Below are positions 33,428 through 40,112 of a stretch of 53,429 bases of DNA, in pieces. The notes below the pieces were generated by a model. It was given only the letters and a program-made list of their open reading frames with translations, searched no databases and was not told the origin of the DNA. The stretch comes from Thermoplasmatales archaeon (GTDB taxonomy: Archaea > Thermoplasmatota > E2 > UBA202 > JdFR-43). The position numbers and the translations under genes are program-made. The DNA lies in contig JACIWB010000004.1 in the NCBI GenBank assembly GCA_014361245.1, forward strand, positions 1 through 53,429, given 5' to 3'. Each line of letters begins with the position of its first letter. The stretch's first letter is position 1.

Positions 33428-34153
33428 TTAAATTGCTGGGGCAACCGCACAGCGGCATAATGGATGGGCTGGCGGGCGTTCATCATTGTAATCATGTTCC
33501 GTGCCATCCAATGCTGCGCATTCATCGCAAGTTCTTTCATCAAAAGCTGTTACCCATATCCATTTTGAAATCTCATTTTCTTTATATTGATTTACCGCTG
33601 CCTCATTATAGGCTCTTATTGTTTCTGTTCTTGCTATCATATCCGCCCTGTATTTGCTCATATCCTCAATTTTTCTTATTTCTTTACTGATTTCCTGTAT
33701 AGATGCACCCCTTAAATACAATTCTGATAATTTTGATTTTAATCTTTTTATGCATTCATCGCCTAATCCTTTAGCCAAAGAAAATCCATTTCCTTGTAAA
33801 ATTTCAATTGCTTCTAAATCTCGGGTTGTAAAAGTATAATTTGAAATATCAATACCTGCTTTTTTCAATTCTGCCGCCGCTGAAAGCCATCCTTTTTTAT
33901 ATCCTTGCTCAATATATTTTGATGTAATTGCCCTTATTTCCCTTTCAAATTCTTCTGAAAATTCAACATCTATATAATAAAAGTAATCATCTATGCTTAA
34001 GTTTTTTATTGATTTTTTCAATGCTATCTTCTGAAAATTGTATATTACCTCAAGCTTCTTTTTTAACCTTGAAAATCGCTTTGCAAATACTCTTTTTAAT
34101 TCCTTTGTAAAGTTGTTTCTTATCCCTGCGGTTTTGGTTGGCTCTTTCTTCAT
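33428..34153 (-). CDS. Phage head morphogenesis protein (SPP1 gp7/Mu F-like)
   Basis: 241 aa. C-terminal Mu-F motif: RADMIARTETIRAYNEA, WIWVTAFDERTCDECAALDG and PPAHPLCRCAVAP, with the Cys pairs that define the family. N-terminal half helical. Follows the portal gene, as in SPP1. Likely enters the capsid with the portal as an assembly and DNA-ejection factor. Confidence 0.88.
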   Translation of the reverse strand: MKKEPTKTAGIRNNFTKELKRVFAKRFSRLKKKLEVIYNFQKIALKKSIKNLSIDDYFYYIDVEFSEEFEREIRAITSKYIEQGYKKGWLSAAAELKKAGIDISNYTFTTRDLEAIEILQGNGFSLAKGLGDECIKRLKSKLSELYLRGASIQEISKEIRKIEDMSKYRADMIARTETIRAYNEAAVNQYKENEISKWIWVTAFDERTCDECAALDGTEHDYNDERPPAHPLCRCAVAPAI

Positions 34154-34165
34154 TGCTTGCCCACC

Positions 34166-35491
34166 TCAATATCCTAATTCTTCTGCAATTTTTCTTTCTC
34201 TCTCCCATTCTTTTAGCCTGAGCTTATCAACTATGTTTTTATCTTTTTCTGTTGCTTTTTCTATATGCAATTTTTCATGCAATTTCTTCTCAACTGCCTC
34301 AATTCCTTCCTCAACTTCTTTTAATCTTGCTGTGTCAAAATAAAGATTTTCAATAGTCTCATATATCAAATCGCTTGGATAACCAATTTCCCATAGAATT
34401 CTGGCACATCTGCATTTTATTTCAAATATTTCTGCTTCCTCTCTTTCATTTGTGAAAAGTGGCAACCACCAAATATTGAAATCAAAATTAGAAAGATATG
34501 CCTTATAAATTCTTTTTAATATGGGAGTAAATATTATTTCTTGCAAATTCTTAATATCTTTGTAATAATCCGCTAAATCAACTTCACTTCCTGTTACTGT
34601 CCCTTTCTGCACACCTAACAAAATCATGTGCGGCATCCTCAAAGCCGCCGCCAAGTTAATGTAAAAATTTTCATTGAAAGGATATGTATTAATTACGCTG
34701 GGGCTTTTTAAATCAAAATTCCAATCCCCATCAAGCACTATTCCGCTTCTTGGGTTTAAATTTTTTATAATATTTTCAGCATCCTCCATTTCTTGCTCAG
34801 TTGCTGTTGTATTTTTCTTTAATATAGGAAATGGCTTTCCTGTCATATATAATATTTCTCCTACAGCAACATCTGCATTCATTTTTGCAAGTAAATTGTT
34901 GTAAGCAACCTCTATAACACTAACTCCATAATGCCCTTCGCCATATGTATAGAATTTGCAATGTATTATGCGTGTCGGATGAAAATTTATATGAATACCA
35001 TTATAATCATATTCATATGCTTCAACATCGCCTGATTTATTTATTCTTAGCTTCATTGCTGGTGGGTAAATTATGTGTATATTTTTAAGCCCTCCTTCTT
35101 CAAGCTCCATTTCTGGATTATCGCCGCCGTCATCAAGCTCAAGGAAGCCATCCCCATAAATCAGCGTGTTTATTGCCAGAAGTTTCAATTTCTCTTTTAG
35201 ATTGGTTCTTTGATTGAAATCATATATCTTTTTTCTTATTTCCTTATCTGCATCTGTTTCTTCTACTGCCTTTATTATATCCCAGCCCTCTCTAAAAATA
35301 TCCTCTGCCTTTTTTGTTATTCCTTTAAATATCAATGGGTCTCGCCTGAATGCAAGCTCCTTATCTCTATCGCTTATTCCTTCTTTTTGTATTGTGCTGA
35401 AATAATTTGTTGCTGTTGAAATTGTTTTCTTGAATTCCTTTCTTTTTTTCAAAAACCCAGCCTCTTTTTTCCTGAATATATTCAACTTCAT
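34166..35491 (-). CDS. Portal protein
   Basis: 441 aa from ATG 35491, 8 nt after a GAGGTGG ribosome site; a GTG at 35503 opens the frame earlier. Portal pattern: FRRDPLIFKGITKKAEDIFREG, INTLIYGDGFLELDDGG (wing), HYGVSVIEVAYNNL, then LRMPHMILLGVQKGTVTGSEVDLADYY and helical QEIIFTPILKRIYKAYL. Located between terminase and Mu F-like protein. Ends in a charged helix. Confidence 0.85.
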   Translation of the reverse strand: MKLNIFRKKEAGFLKKRKEFKKTISTATNYFSTIQKEGISDRDKELAFRRDPLIFKGITKKAEDIFREGWDIIKAVEETDADKEIRKKIYDFNQRTNLKEKLKLLAINTLIYGDGFLELDDGGDNPEMELEEGGLKNIHIIYPPAMKLRINKSGDVEAYEYDYNGIHINFHPTRIIHCKFYTYGEGHYGVSVIEVAYNNLLAKMNADVAVGEILYMTGKPFPILKKNTTATEQEMEDAENIIKNLNPRSGIVLDGDWNFDLKSPSVINTYPFNENFYINLAAALRMPHMILLGVQKGTVTGSEVDLADYYKDIKNLQEIIFTPILKRIYKAYLSNFDFNIWWLPLFTNEREEAEIFEIKCRCARILWEIGYPSDLIYETIENLYFDTARLKEVEEGIEAVEKKLHEKLHIEKATEKDKNIVDKLRLKEWERERKIAEELGY

Positions 35492-35496
35492 CTTTT

Positions 35497-36753
35497 CTAC
35501 CACCTCGTTTTTTCTACAATTTTTGGCAAATTACTTTTCTTGAAATTTAATGCAAGAGCAATAGCCCAGAATAAATCAGCATGCCCAAGCTCCTCACTTC
35601 TATCGCTTTCAAATTTGAGTATATTATTTTCAGTATATTTTCTCCTAATTGCTCTAAATGAAGAAATAACAAATGCATCATCCATAATGAAAAATTTGCC
35701 CTGTTGCATTAGAAGCTTGAGATTTAAAACAAGCTTTTCCTTGAGCTCATTTGTGAAAGTAATCGCCTTTGCCGCATATTTGCCCGCCAGCCTCTCCGCC
35801 AGCATCGCCCCTATTCCTGTTGCATCTATCATTATGCTTTCAAATTTGAAGTTTGAAAAATAATATGAAAGAATTTTTTCCTGTTCTTCGAATGTCTTAT
35901 TTTTTATTATTTCATATTTAACAAGCTTGAATTTATCTCCCTCCCTCTTTATTATTGCTAAAGCTGTGAAATCTTTATGCCTTCCAATATCTACACCTGC
36001 GAGATAAATTCCATTTGTTAATTTTTCATCTATTTCTACATCTATACATTTTCGAATTAGCTCTTCGCTGAATTCTTGCTCTTTTTCTTCATCAAGAAAT
36101 ACATTATCGAACTCTTGAGCAAATGTTTCTTCATCAATGTTTTTCCTTATTTCTTCAATATTATTAAGATGCTTGCATTGTCTATAATTTATTGTAATCT
36201 TTTTGAAATGCCCATTCTGCCAAAAATCATAGAAAAGATTTCTTTTGCTGAAAGGAGTAGAGCAAATTATTAACTGCCCTCCTCGAGAGATGCTGGGGCT
36301 TGCGGCTTGCCATATTTCTTTATCAAGCCCGTAAGGGAAATGAGCAAATTCATCGAATATAATTAAATCAGCTGAAAAGCCTCTTATTGTCTTCGGGTTT
36401 GATGGCAATGAATAAATTGCTCCTTTGCTAAAAACTATGCTTGATTTTGTTTCTTCTTGTTTTTGTATTATAAAATCATTTTCAAGTGTGTGGAGATGAT
36501 TATAAATATATTCCATTAGATGTTTGCTCTGCCTTTCGGATGGAGATATAATTAATGTTGTTTTATCAAGGAGCAATGAATTAAGAAGCCCCCAGCATGC
36601 AAGTAAATCGCTTATTCCAACTTGCCTTGATTTATTTATTATTACATTTTCGCCGCCGCAAAACTGCTTTAAAATATCTATCTGATAATCATACATTTCT
36701 TTGCCTTCTTTCCTGAATATATTTTTTGCAATTGTTATTATTTTTTCATTCAT
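35497..36753 (-). CDS. Terminase large subunit
   Basis: 418 aa. ATPase part: NKSRQVGISDLLAC (Walker A-like) and ADLIIFDEFAHFPY (Walker B with DE), TIRGFSADL before it. Nuclease part: GVDIGRHKDFTALAII, DATGIGAMLAERL and HADLFWAIALAL with the acidic residues of the RNase H-like fold. It packages DNA into the prohead. ATG overlaps the small subunit stop (ATGA). Confidence 0.92.
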   Translation of the reverse strand: MNEKIITIAKNIFRKEGKEMYDYQIDILKQFCGGENVIINKSRQVGISDLLACWGLLNSLLLDKTTLIISPSERQSKHLMEYIYNHLHTLENDFIIQKQEETKSSIVFSKGAIYSLPSNPKTIRGFSADLIIFDEFAHFPYGLDKEIWQAASPSISRGGQLIICSTPFSKRNLFYDFWQNGHFKKITINYRQCKHLNNIEEIRKNIDEETFAQEFDNVFLDEEKEQEFSEELIRKCIDVEIDEKLTNGIYLAGVDIGRHKDFTALAIIKREGDKFKLVKYEIIKNKTFEEQEKILSYYFSNFKFESIMIDATGIGAMLAERLAGKYAAKAITFTNELKEKLVLNLKLLMQQGKFFIMDDAFVISSFRAIRRKYTENNILKFESDRSEELGHADLFWAIALALNFKKSNLPKIVEKTRW

Positions 36754-37130
36754 TTTTCCTTCAAATAATCTTTTAAAACTGAAATATCAATTTTGCCGCT
36801 GTGTTCCATTTTCATTTGCTCCTTCTTTCCAAATTCATCCCAAAATCTTCTTTCAAGAAGCCATGCCGCCGCCTGCCATGAGCCATCTGTTGCCGCCTTC
36901 TGTATTAGCTGAAGATTATTTTTTATGAATTCTCCAACAGCTTTTTTATATTCTGTATAAAACTTCCTATGCAAAGCACTTTTTCCTTCCTCCCCCTGCT
37001 TTTTCCATCTACAAAAGCACTCCTGGGTTATGCCTATAACATCGGCTATTTTGCCATCTGGAAGCCCCTGCTTTGCCAAATCATACACAATTTTTATTAT
37101 TTCATCATTTAACTTTGTTTTTCTGCCCAT
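36750..37130 (-). CDS. Terminase small subunit
   Basis: 126 aa. N-terminal helix-turn-helix (AKQGLPDGKIADVIGITQECFCRWKKQGE) then helices with SWQAAAWLLERRFWDEF, the signature end of phage small terminases. Binds the packaging site and recruits the large subunit. Confidence 0.85.
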   Translation of the reverse strand: MGRKTKLNDEIIKIVYDLAKQGLPDGKIADVIGITQECFCRWKKQGEEGKSALHRKFYTEYKKAVGEFIKNNLQLIQKAATDGSWQAAAWLLERRFWDEFGKKEQMKMEHSGKIDISVLKDYLKEK

Positions 37131-37306
37131 TTTATCGCCTTTTTTACAAATTTACCTGTAAAAATGAATAAGAAAATAGTAATTATAGATAATTCAATTT
37201 TTGCTTCTTTATATTCATTAAAATGAAGTATAAGATAATCATTTGTGCATCCTAAAAGAAAAATATAGTATAAGAAGTAAAAATGAAATAAAAGAAGGAT
37301 ATCCAT
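37109..37306 (-). CDS. Two-helix membrane protein (holin-like)
   Basis: 65 aa from ATG 37306: MDILLLFHFYFLYYIFLLG, short polar loop, IELSIITIFLFIFTG, then a basic tail. A longer frame reaching 37414 overlaps the previous gene and looks less protein-like. Two membrane helices with a charged end are holin-like, but no family can be named. Overlaps terminase start by 22 nt. Confidence 0.5.
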   Translation of the reverse strand: MDILLLFHFYFLYYIFLLGCTNDYLILHFNEYKEAKIELSIITIFLFIFTGKFVKKAIKWAEKQS

Positions 37307-37313
37307 AACTAAA

Positions 37314-37499
37314 TCAAAGTAGCTGCTTTCTAATTTTCTTTTCAAGCTCTCTATAAATTTCCCTAACTTTTTCAATTTCATCTTTACTTCTTTTAAACTT
37401 TTTATGCTTTTCATCCCAAAACTTCAAATGGAAATTTCTGCCATTTACCTCTTGCAAATAAATAAAGAAGGGAGAAAGGGGGGCCTCATTGCTTTTCAT
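37314..37499 (-). CDS. 61-aa hypothetical charged protein
   Basis: N-terminal APLSPFFIYLQEVNGRNFHLKF then a charged helix (KRSKDEIEKVREIYRELEKK). Start overlaps the preceding holin-like gene by 14 nt. Possibly an HNH-less packaging accessory or regulator; not recognised. Confidence 0.5.
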   Translation of the reverse strand: MKSNEAPLSPFFIYLQEVNGRNFHLKFWDEKHKKFKRSKDEIEKVREIYRELEKKIRKQLL

Positions 37500-37683
37500 G
37501 CATATCTTCGGCTAAAGCTATTGCTATTGCACACCCAAGCCCAACAAGGGCACAAGCAAGCCCTGTCTCGGACGGCAATGTGCCAATTACGCCCTGCAAT
37601 GCACTTCCAAGTATCCAGAATATTAGCCCCAGCGGTATCCCATATGCAAATGCTGCCGCTATTCTTTTTCCTAATGCTGCCAT
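37486..37683 (-). CDS. Small two-helix membrane protein (holin-like), first gene of the late operon
   Basis: 65 aa: IAAAFAYGIPLGLIFWILG and ACALVGLGCAIAIALA membrane helices separated by a glycine/proline turn, with a charged end (EDMHEKQ). A GGTG site precedes the ATG. Holin-like size and topology; the host envelope has no murein, so it might act in egress by another way. Confidence 0.55.
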   Translation of the reverse strand: MAALGKRIAAAFAYGIPLGLIFWILGSALQGVIGTLPSETGLACALVGLGCAIAIALAEDMHEKQ

Positions 37684-38016
37684 TTTTACACCTGTGGGGC
37701 AAATTTGGCAAAGCCATCAAAGCCAGCATTTAATAAGCTTGAATTGCCGCCCTTTAGGCGATGAATGCAAAAAATCTTTTTTGCCTTTGCCCCACAATAA
37801 TAAATTATTTTTTGCAATTTCTTTATAAATATTTCGCCCTAAAAGTGCCTTTACCCAGATGACTATATTATTATTTTTTTATTATATTATTATTTTTCCA
37901 ACATATCGATATCGATAATACATATCGATATCTCACTAAATTAATTTGCATTCATTTTCAAGTGCCTTTACCCAGCCATCTTTTACACAAAACCCCCTAC
38001 TTTTTGTTGAAATTTT
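37684..38016 (-). promoter_or_regulatory. 333-bp intergenic control region (late promoter, candidate operators or origin)
   Basis: No convincing gene. It holds an 11-bp inverted repeat TGTGGGGCAAA (37691-37701 and 37784-37794), a 16-bp direct repeat (37843-37858 and 37960-37975), two ATATCGATAT palindromes (37903-37912 and 37922-37931; the first extends to a 14-bp palindrome 37904-37917), and a TATA-like atttataaag near 37828 on the minus strand. It lies between int(C) and the late operon, where a repressor-operator region or origin is expected. Short K-rich frames read through both direct repeats as WVKAL but have no good start. Confidence 0.5.
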
Positions 38017-38892
38017 TCATTCGCAAATCCTCAAATCAGCCATAACCTCATCATAAATTTTCTTTAAATCATTTTCATCCATGAATGCGTAATGTTCGGC
38101 ATCAACATCCCTCAATGAATGCCCCATTAAAATGCGCTTTGCAAAATAATTTCCATTTCTCCTATCCCATTCCTGGCTAAAGAATTTTCTCAAATCCATT
38201 ATTCTTATTTTGCTTTTTCTAAAATGCTTTGAAATGCCGCTGAAGAATGGCTTTCCTTTTACATCTTTAAAATAGCATCGCAGCACCGCCTGCGCCTCCC
38301 TGCTGAAGAACGAAATGCGATGCCTTTTTGTCTTTGAATTTCCAGCCCTCACATATACAATTCTATTAGCCAAGTCAATATCATCCTTATTGAGCTTGTA
38401 TAATTCCTCAGCTCTCAAGCCTGAAGTAGCCCCTAAAAGAATTAATGCCCTGAATATCTTTTTATTTCCCTTGTATTCCTTGCTTTCCATTTCATTTATT
38501 AGATTTCTTATATCATCTATGGTTATTTTCCTTGCTGAATAATGTTTCATCTTTGGTATTTCTATTTCATCCGCCCAATCAATTTTTAAATATCTTAAAA
38601 ATTTTCTTATCTGAAATGCTTTCTTTCTGAATGTTTCTACATCATCCTTTGTTTTAAGTTTAATTAGATAATTGATTGTTCTTTCCTTGCTTATGCCATT
38701 TTTTTGTGATGCTAAATAATCCTGCAATATTTTTTCTATATTCTTGAGCCAGCGCCTGCTTTCAATTTTCAGCGATATTTTTTTAAGATATAAATCAAGC
38801 TCCAAATCAAGCCCTCCTAACTCGCCTCCTAAGCTGCAAGCCGCGGGTTCAAAATGCAACTTGCAATGCAAGTTGCTTGAAAATCCCGCCAC
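38017..38892 (-). CDS. int(C): catalytic part of the partitioned tyrosine integrase
   Basis: 291 aa from GTG 38892 inside attR. Catalytic residues visible: R160 (SGLRAEELYKL), R235 (IMDLRKFF, in the HxxR box with Met in place of His), H258 (LMGHSLRD) and Y268 (DAEHYAF), with a candidate lysine near 187. Residues 2-23 are antisense att/tRNA sequence in the same frame as int(N). The N-terminal core-binding region starts about residue 60. In the provirus the promoter and RHH part are at the other end, so expression must come from flanking host DNA or not at all. SSV-like organisation. Confidence 0.88.
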   Translation of the reverse strand: MAGFSSNLHCKLHFEPAACSLGGELGGLDLELDLYLKKISLKIESRRWLKNIEKILQDYLASQKNGISKERTINYLIKLKTKDDVETFRKKAFQIRKFLRYLKIDWADEIEIPKMKHYSARKITIDDIRNLINEMESKEYKGNKKIFRALILLGATSGLRAEELYKLNKDDIDLANRIVYVRAGNSKTKRHRISFFSREAQAVLRCYFKDVKGKPFFSGISKHFRKSKIRIMDLRKFFSQEWDRRNGNYFAKRILMGHSLRDVDAEHYAFMDENDLKKIYDEVMADLRICE

Positions 38893-38898
38893 GCCCGC
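38824..38898 (+). repeat. attR: right copy of 75-bp att repeat (orphan tRNA 3' half with intron)
   Basis: Perfect copy of 16809-16883. It has the tRNA T-arm and intron but no 5' half, so it is not a functional tRNA; presumably it is the host's original 3' part. Confidence 0.95.
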
Positions 38899-38942
38899 TT
38901 TTCTTTACAAAATTTTTAAAAATTATTTTTTAATTCCATATA

Positions 38943-39011
38943 GAGGACAATGGTAGCAATTTTGTTTACCTCCACATCTGAAAGCCTCAGCTTTTTTCTA
39001 CCATTGTCCTC
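38943..39011. repeat. Hairpin-forming 14-bp inverted repeat with a 41-nt loop
   Basis: GAGGACAATGGTAG (38943-38956) and its exact complement (38998-39011). The loop contains a small stem (AAAGC/GCTTT). Lies between attR and the papain-like gene. Could be a small RNA, a terminator-like structure or a tiny mobile repeat; no coding sense. Confidence 0.6.
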
Positions 39012-39062
39012 GTCCTTTTTAACTTAAAGCAAAAATTAAATTCTTTTTTGTTTTTCAGTAGC

Positions 39063-40112
39063 ATGAAAAAAATTGCCTTGCTTGTGGTTGTGTTGATTTG
39101 TCCTGCAAGTCTTGCAATTCCAGAAAAATTTAGCTGGCAGGATATAAATGGTGTTGATTTTACAACCCCAGTGAAAAATCAGGAGCCATGTCCGAGTTGT
39201 GAGGCATATGCAATTGTTGCTTCTCTTGAAACGATGGTTCAGTATAAAGTAGGATATCCTTTTGGATGCGATTTATCAGAAGCACATCTTTTTTTCTGTA
39301 GCGGTGGAACATGTAAATGGGGAGTAAATGTTACTGATGCAGCCAATTATGTTGTTAATTATGGAGTTCCAGATGAAGGTTGTTTTCCAGACCCTCATAG
39401 AAAGACGGATTCATCCTGTGATTCTATTCCTGGATGGGAAAACAGAACGGTAAGGATAAAGGAATGGGGATGGGTAAGTAATGATATGGAAAGTATTAAA
39501 AAGTCATTAATAGAACATGGTCCTCTTGTGATATGTATATATGTATGGGAAGATTTTATGCATTATAGAGGAGGTATATACACCCATAAGTGGGGTAGAT
39601 TAAAAGGAGGACATCTTATAACATTGGTTGGGTATGATGATATAGAGCGATGCTGGATATGCAAAAATAGCTGGGGTAAAAATTGGGGGGAGAATGGATG
39701 GGTAAGAATATCATACGATGCAAATTTATTCATAAATAACTGTTACGGGGGGACTGGCATACTCTATTTAGAAGGAGTTTATGGAAATTTTATGCCGGAT
39801 GTTCCAAAAATTTATATTGAAAAGCCAAGAAGGTATCATACATATATATTTGGAAAGGAGATCCCATCCATCTTTGGAAGAGTATTTGTTCAGGTTGGAA
39901 TTCCAAGAGTTATTGGATTTACATATGTAGAAGCAAATGTAACAAATGCTGAAAAGGTTGAATTTTATGTTGATGGAAATTTAAAGGAAGTTGACTATGA
40001 GCCACCTTTTTCCTTTAAACTCAATGAAAAATTTGGATTGCATACAGTAGAAGCATTTGCATATAAGGGTGAGAATGTTTCAAAAAGCATAGTGGATGTT
40101 TTTGTGATTTAG
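39063..40112 (+). CDS. Secreted papain-family (C1A) cysteine protease with Ig-like C-terminus
   Basis: 349 aa from ATG 39063, giving the signal peptide KKIALLVVVLICPASLA; a longer frame opens at 39048. An AT-rich box at 39033-39042 lies about 25 bp upstream. Catalytic residues: Q40, C46 (QEPCPSCEAYA), H184 (GGHLITLVGY) and N202 (KNSWG). The usual Trp after the cysteine is Glu, and there is no propeptide between signal and mature enzyme. Residues from about 255 form an Ig-like domain (VEANVTNAEKVEFYVDG). Exported protease; first of three tightly packed genes. Confidence 0.88.
   Translation: MKKIALLVVVLICPASLAIPEKFSWQDINGVDFTTPVKNQEPCPSCEAYAIVASLETMVQYKVGYPFGCDLSEAHLFFCSGGTCKWGVNVTDAANYVVNYGVPDEGCFPDPHRKTDSSCDSIPGWENRTVRIKEWGWVSNDMESIKKSLIEHGPLVICIYVWEDFMHYRGGIYTHKWGRLKGGHLITLVGYDDIERCWICKNSWGKNWGENGWVRISYDANLFINNCYGGTGILYLEGVYGNFMPDVPKIYIEKPRRYHTYIFGKEIPSIFGRVFVQVGIPRVIGFTYVEANVTNAEKVEFYVDGNLKEVDYEPPFSFKLNEKFGLHTVEAFAYKGENVSKSIVDVFVI

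Larger units (their letters stand above)
16809..38898. mobile_element. Integrated tailed archaeal virus (provirus), about 22 kb
   Basis: Bounded by perfect 75-bp direct repeats (16809-16883 and 38824-38898) in the 3' half of tRNA-Arg(CCU). Inside, all genes lie on the minus strand: a tyrosine integrase split between the two ends, terminase, portal, protease, HK97-type capsid, tail tube, chaperones, tape measure, hub and fibres. The set is complete enough for a head-tail particle with a tape-measure-based tail; no sheath gene was recognised, so a siphovirus-like tail is more likely than a contractile one. No replication protein or endolysin was recognised. Confidence 0.93.

Noticed and set aside
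33415-33543. N-terminal extension of the 66-aa virion-region gene
   Set aside because: It overlaps the end of the Mu F-like gene in another frame, and a full ribosome site sets the start at 33414.
37700-37980. Short lysine-rich frames reading WVKAL through the 16-bp direct repeats
   Set aside because: No plausible start codon or ribosome site and several stops; treated as a control region, though a decayed gene is not excluded.
38824-38898. Second tRNA-Arg gene
   Set aside because: Only the 3' part with the intron is present; the acceptor 5' strand and D-arm are missing.
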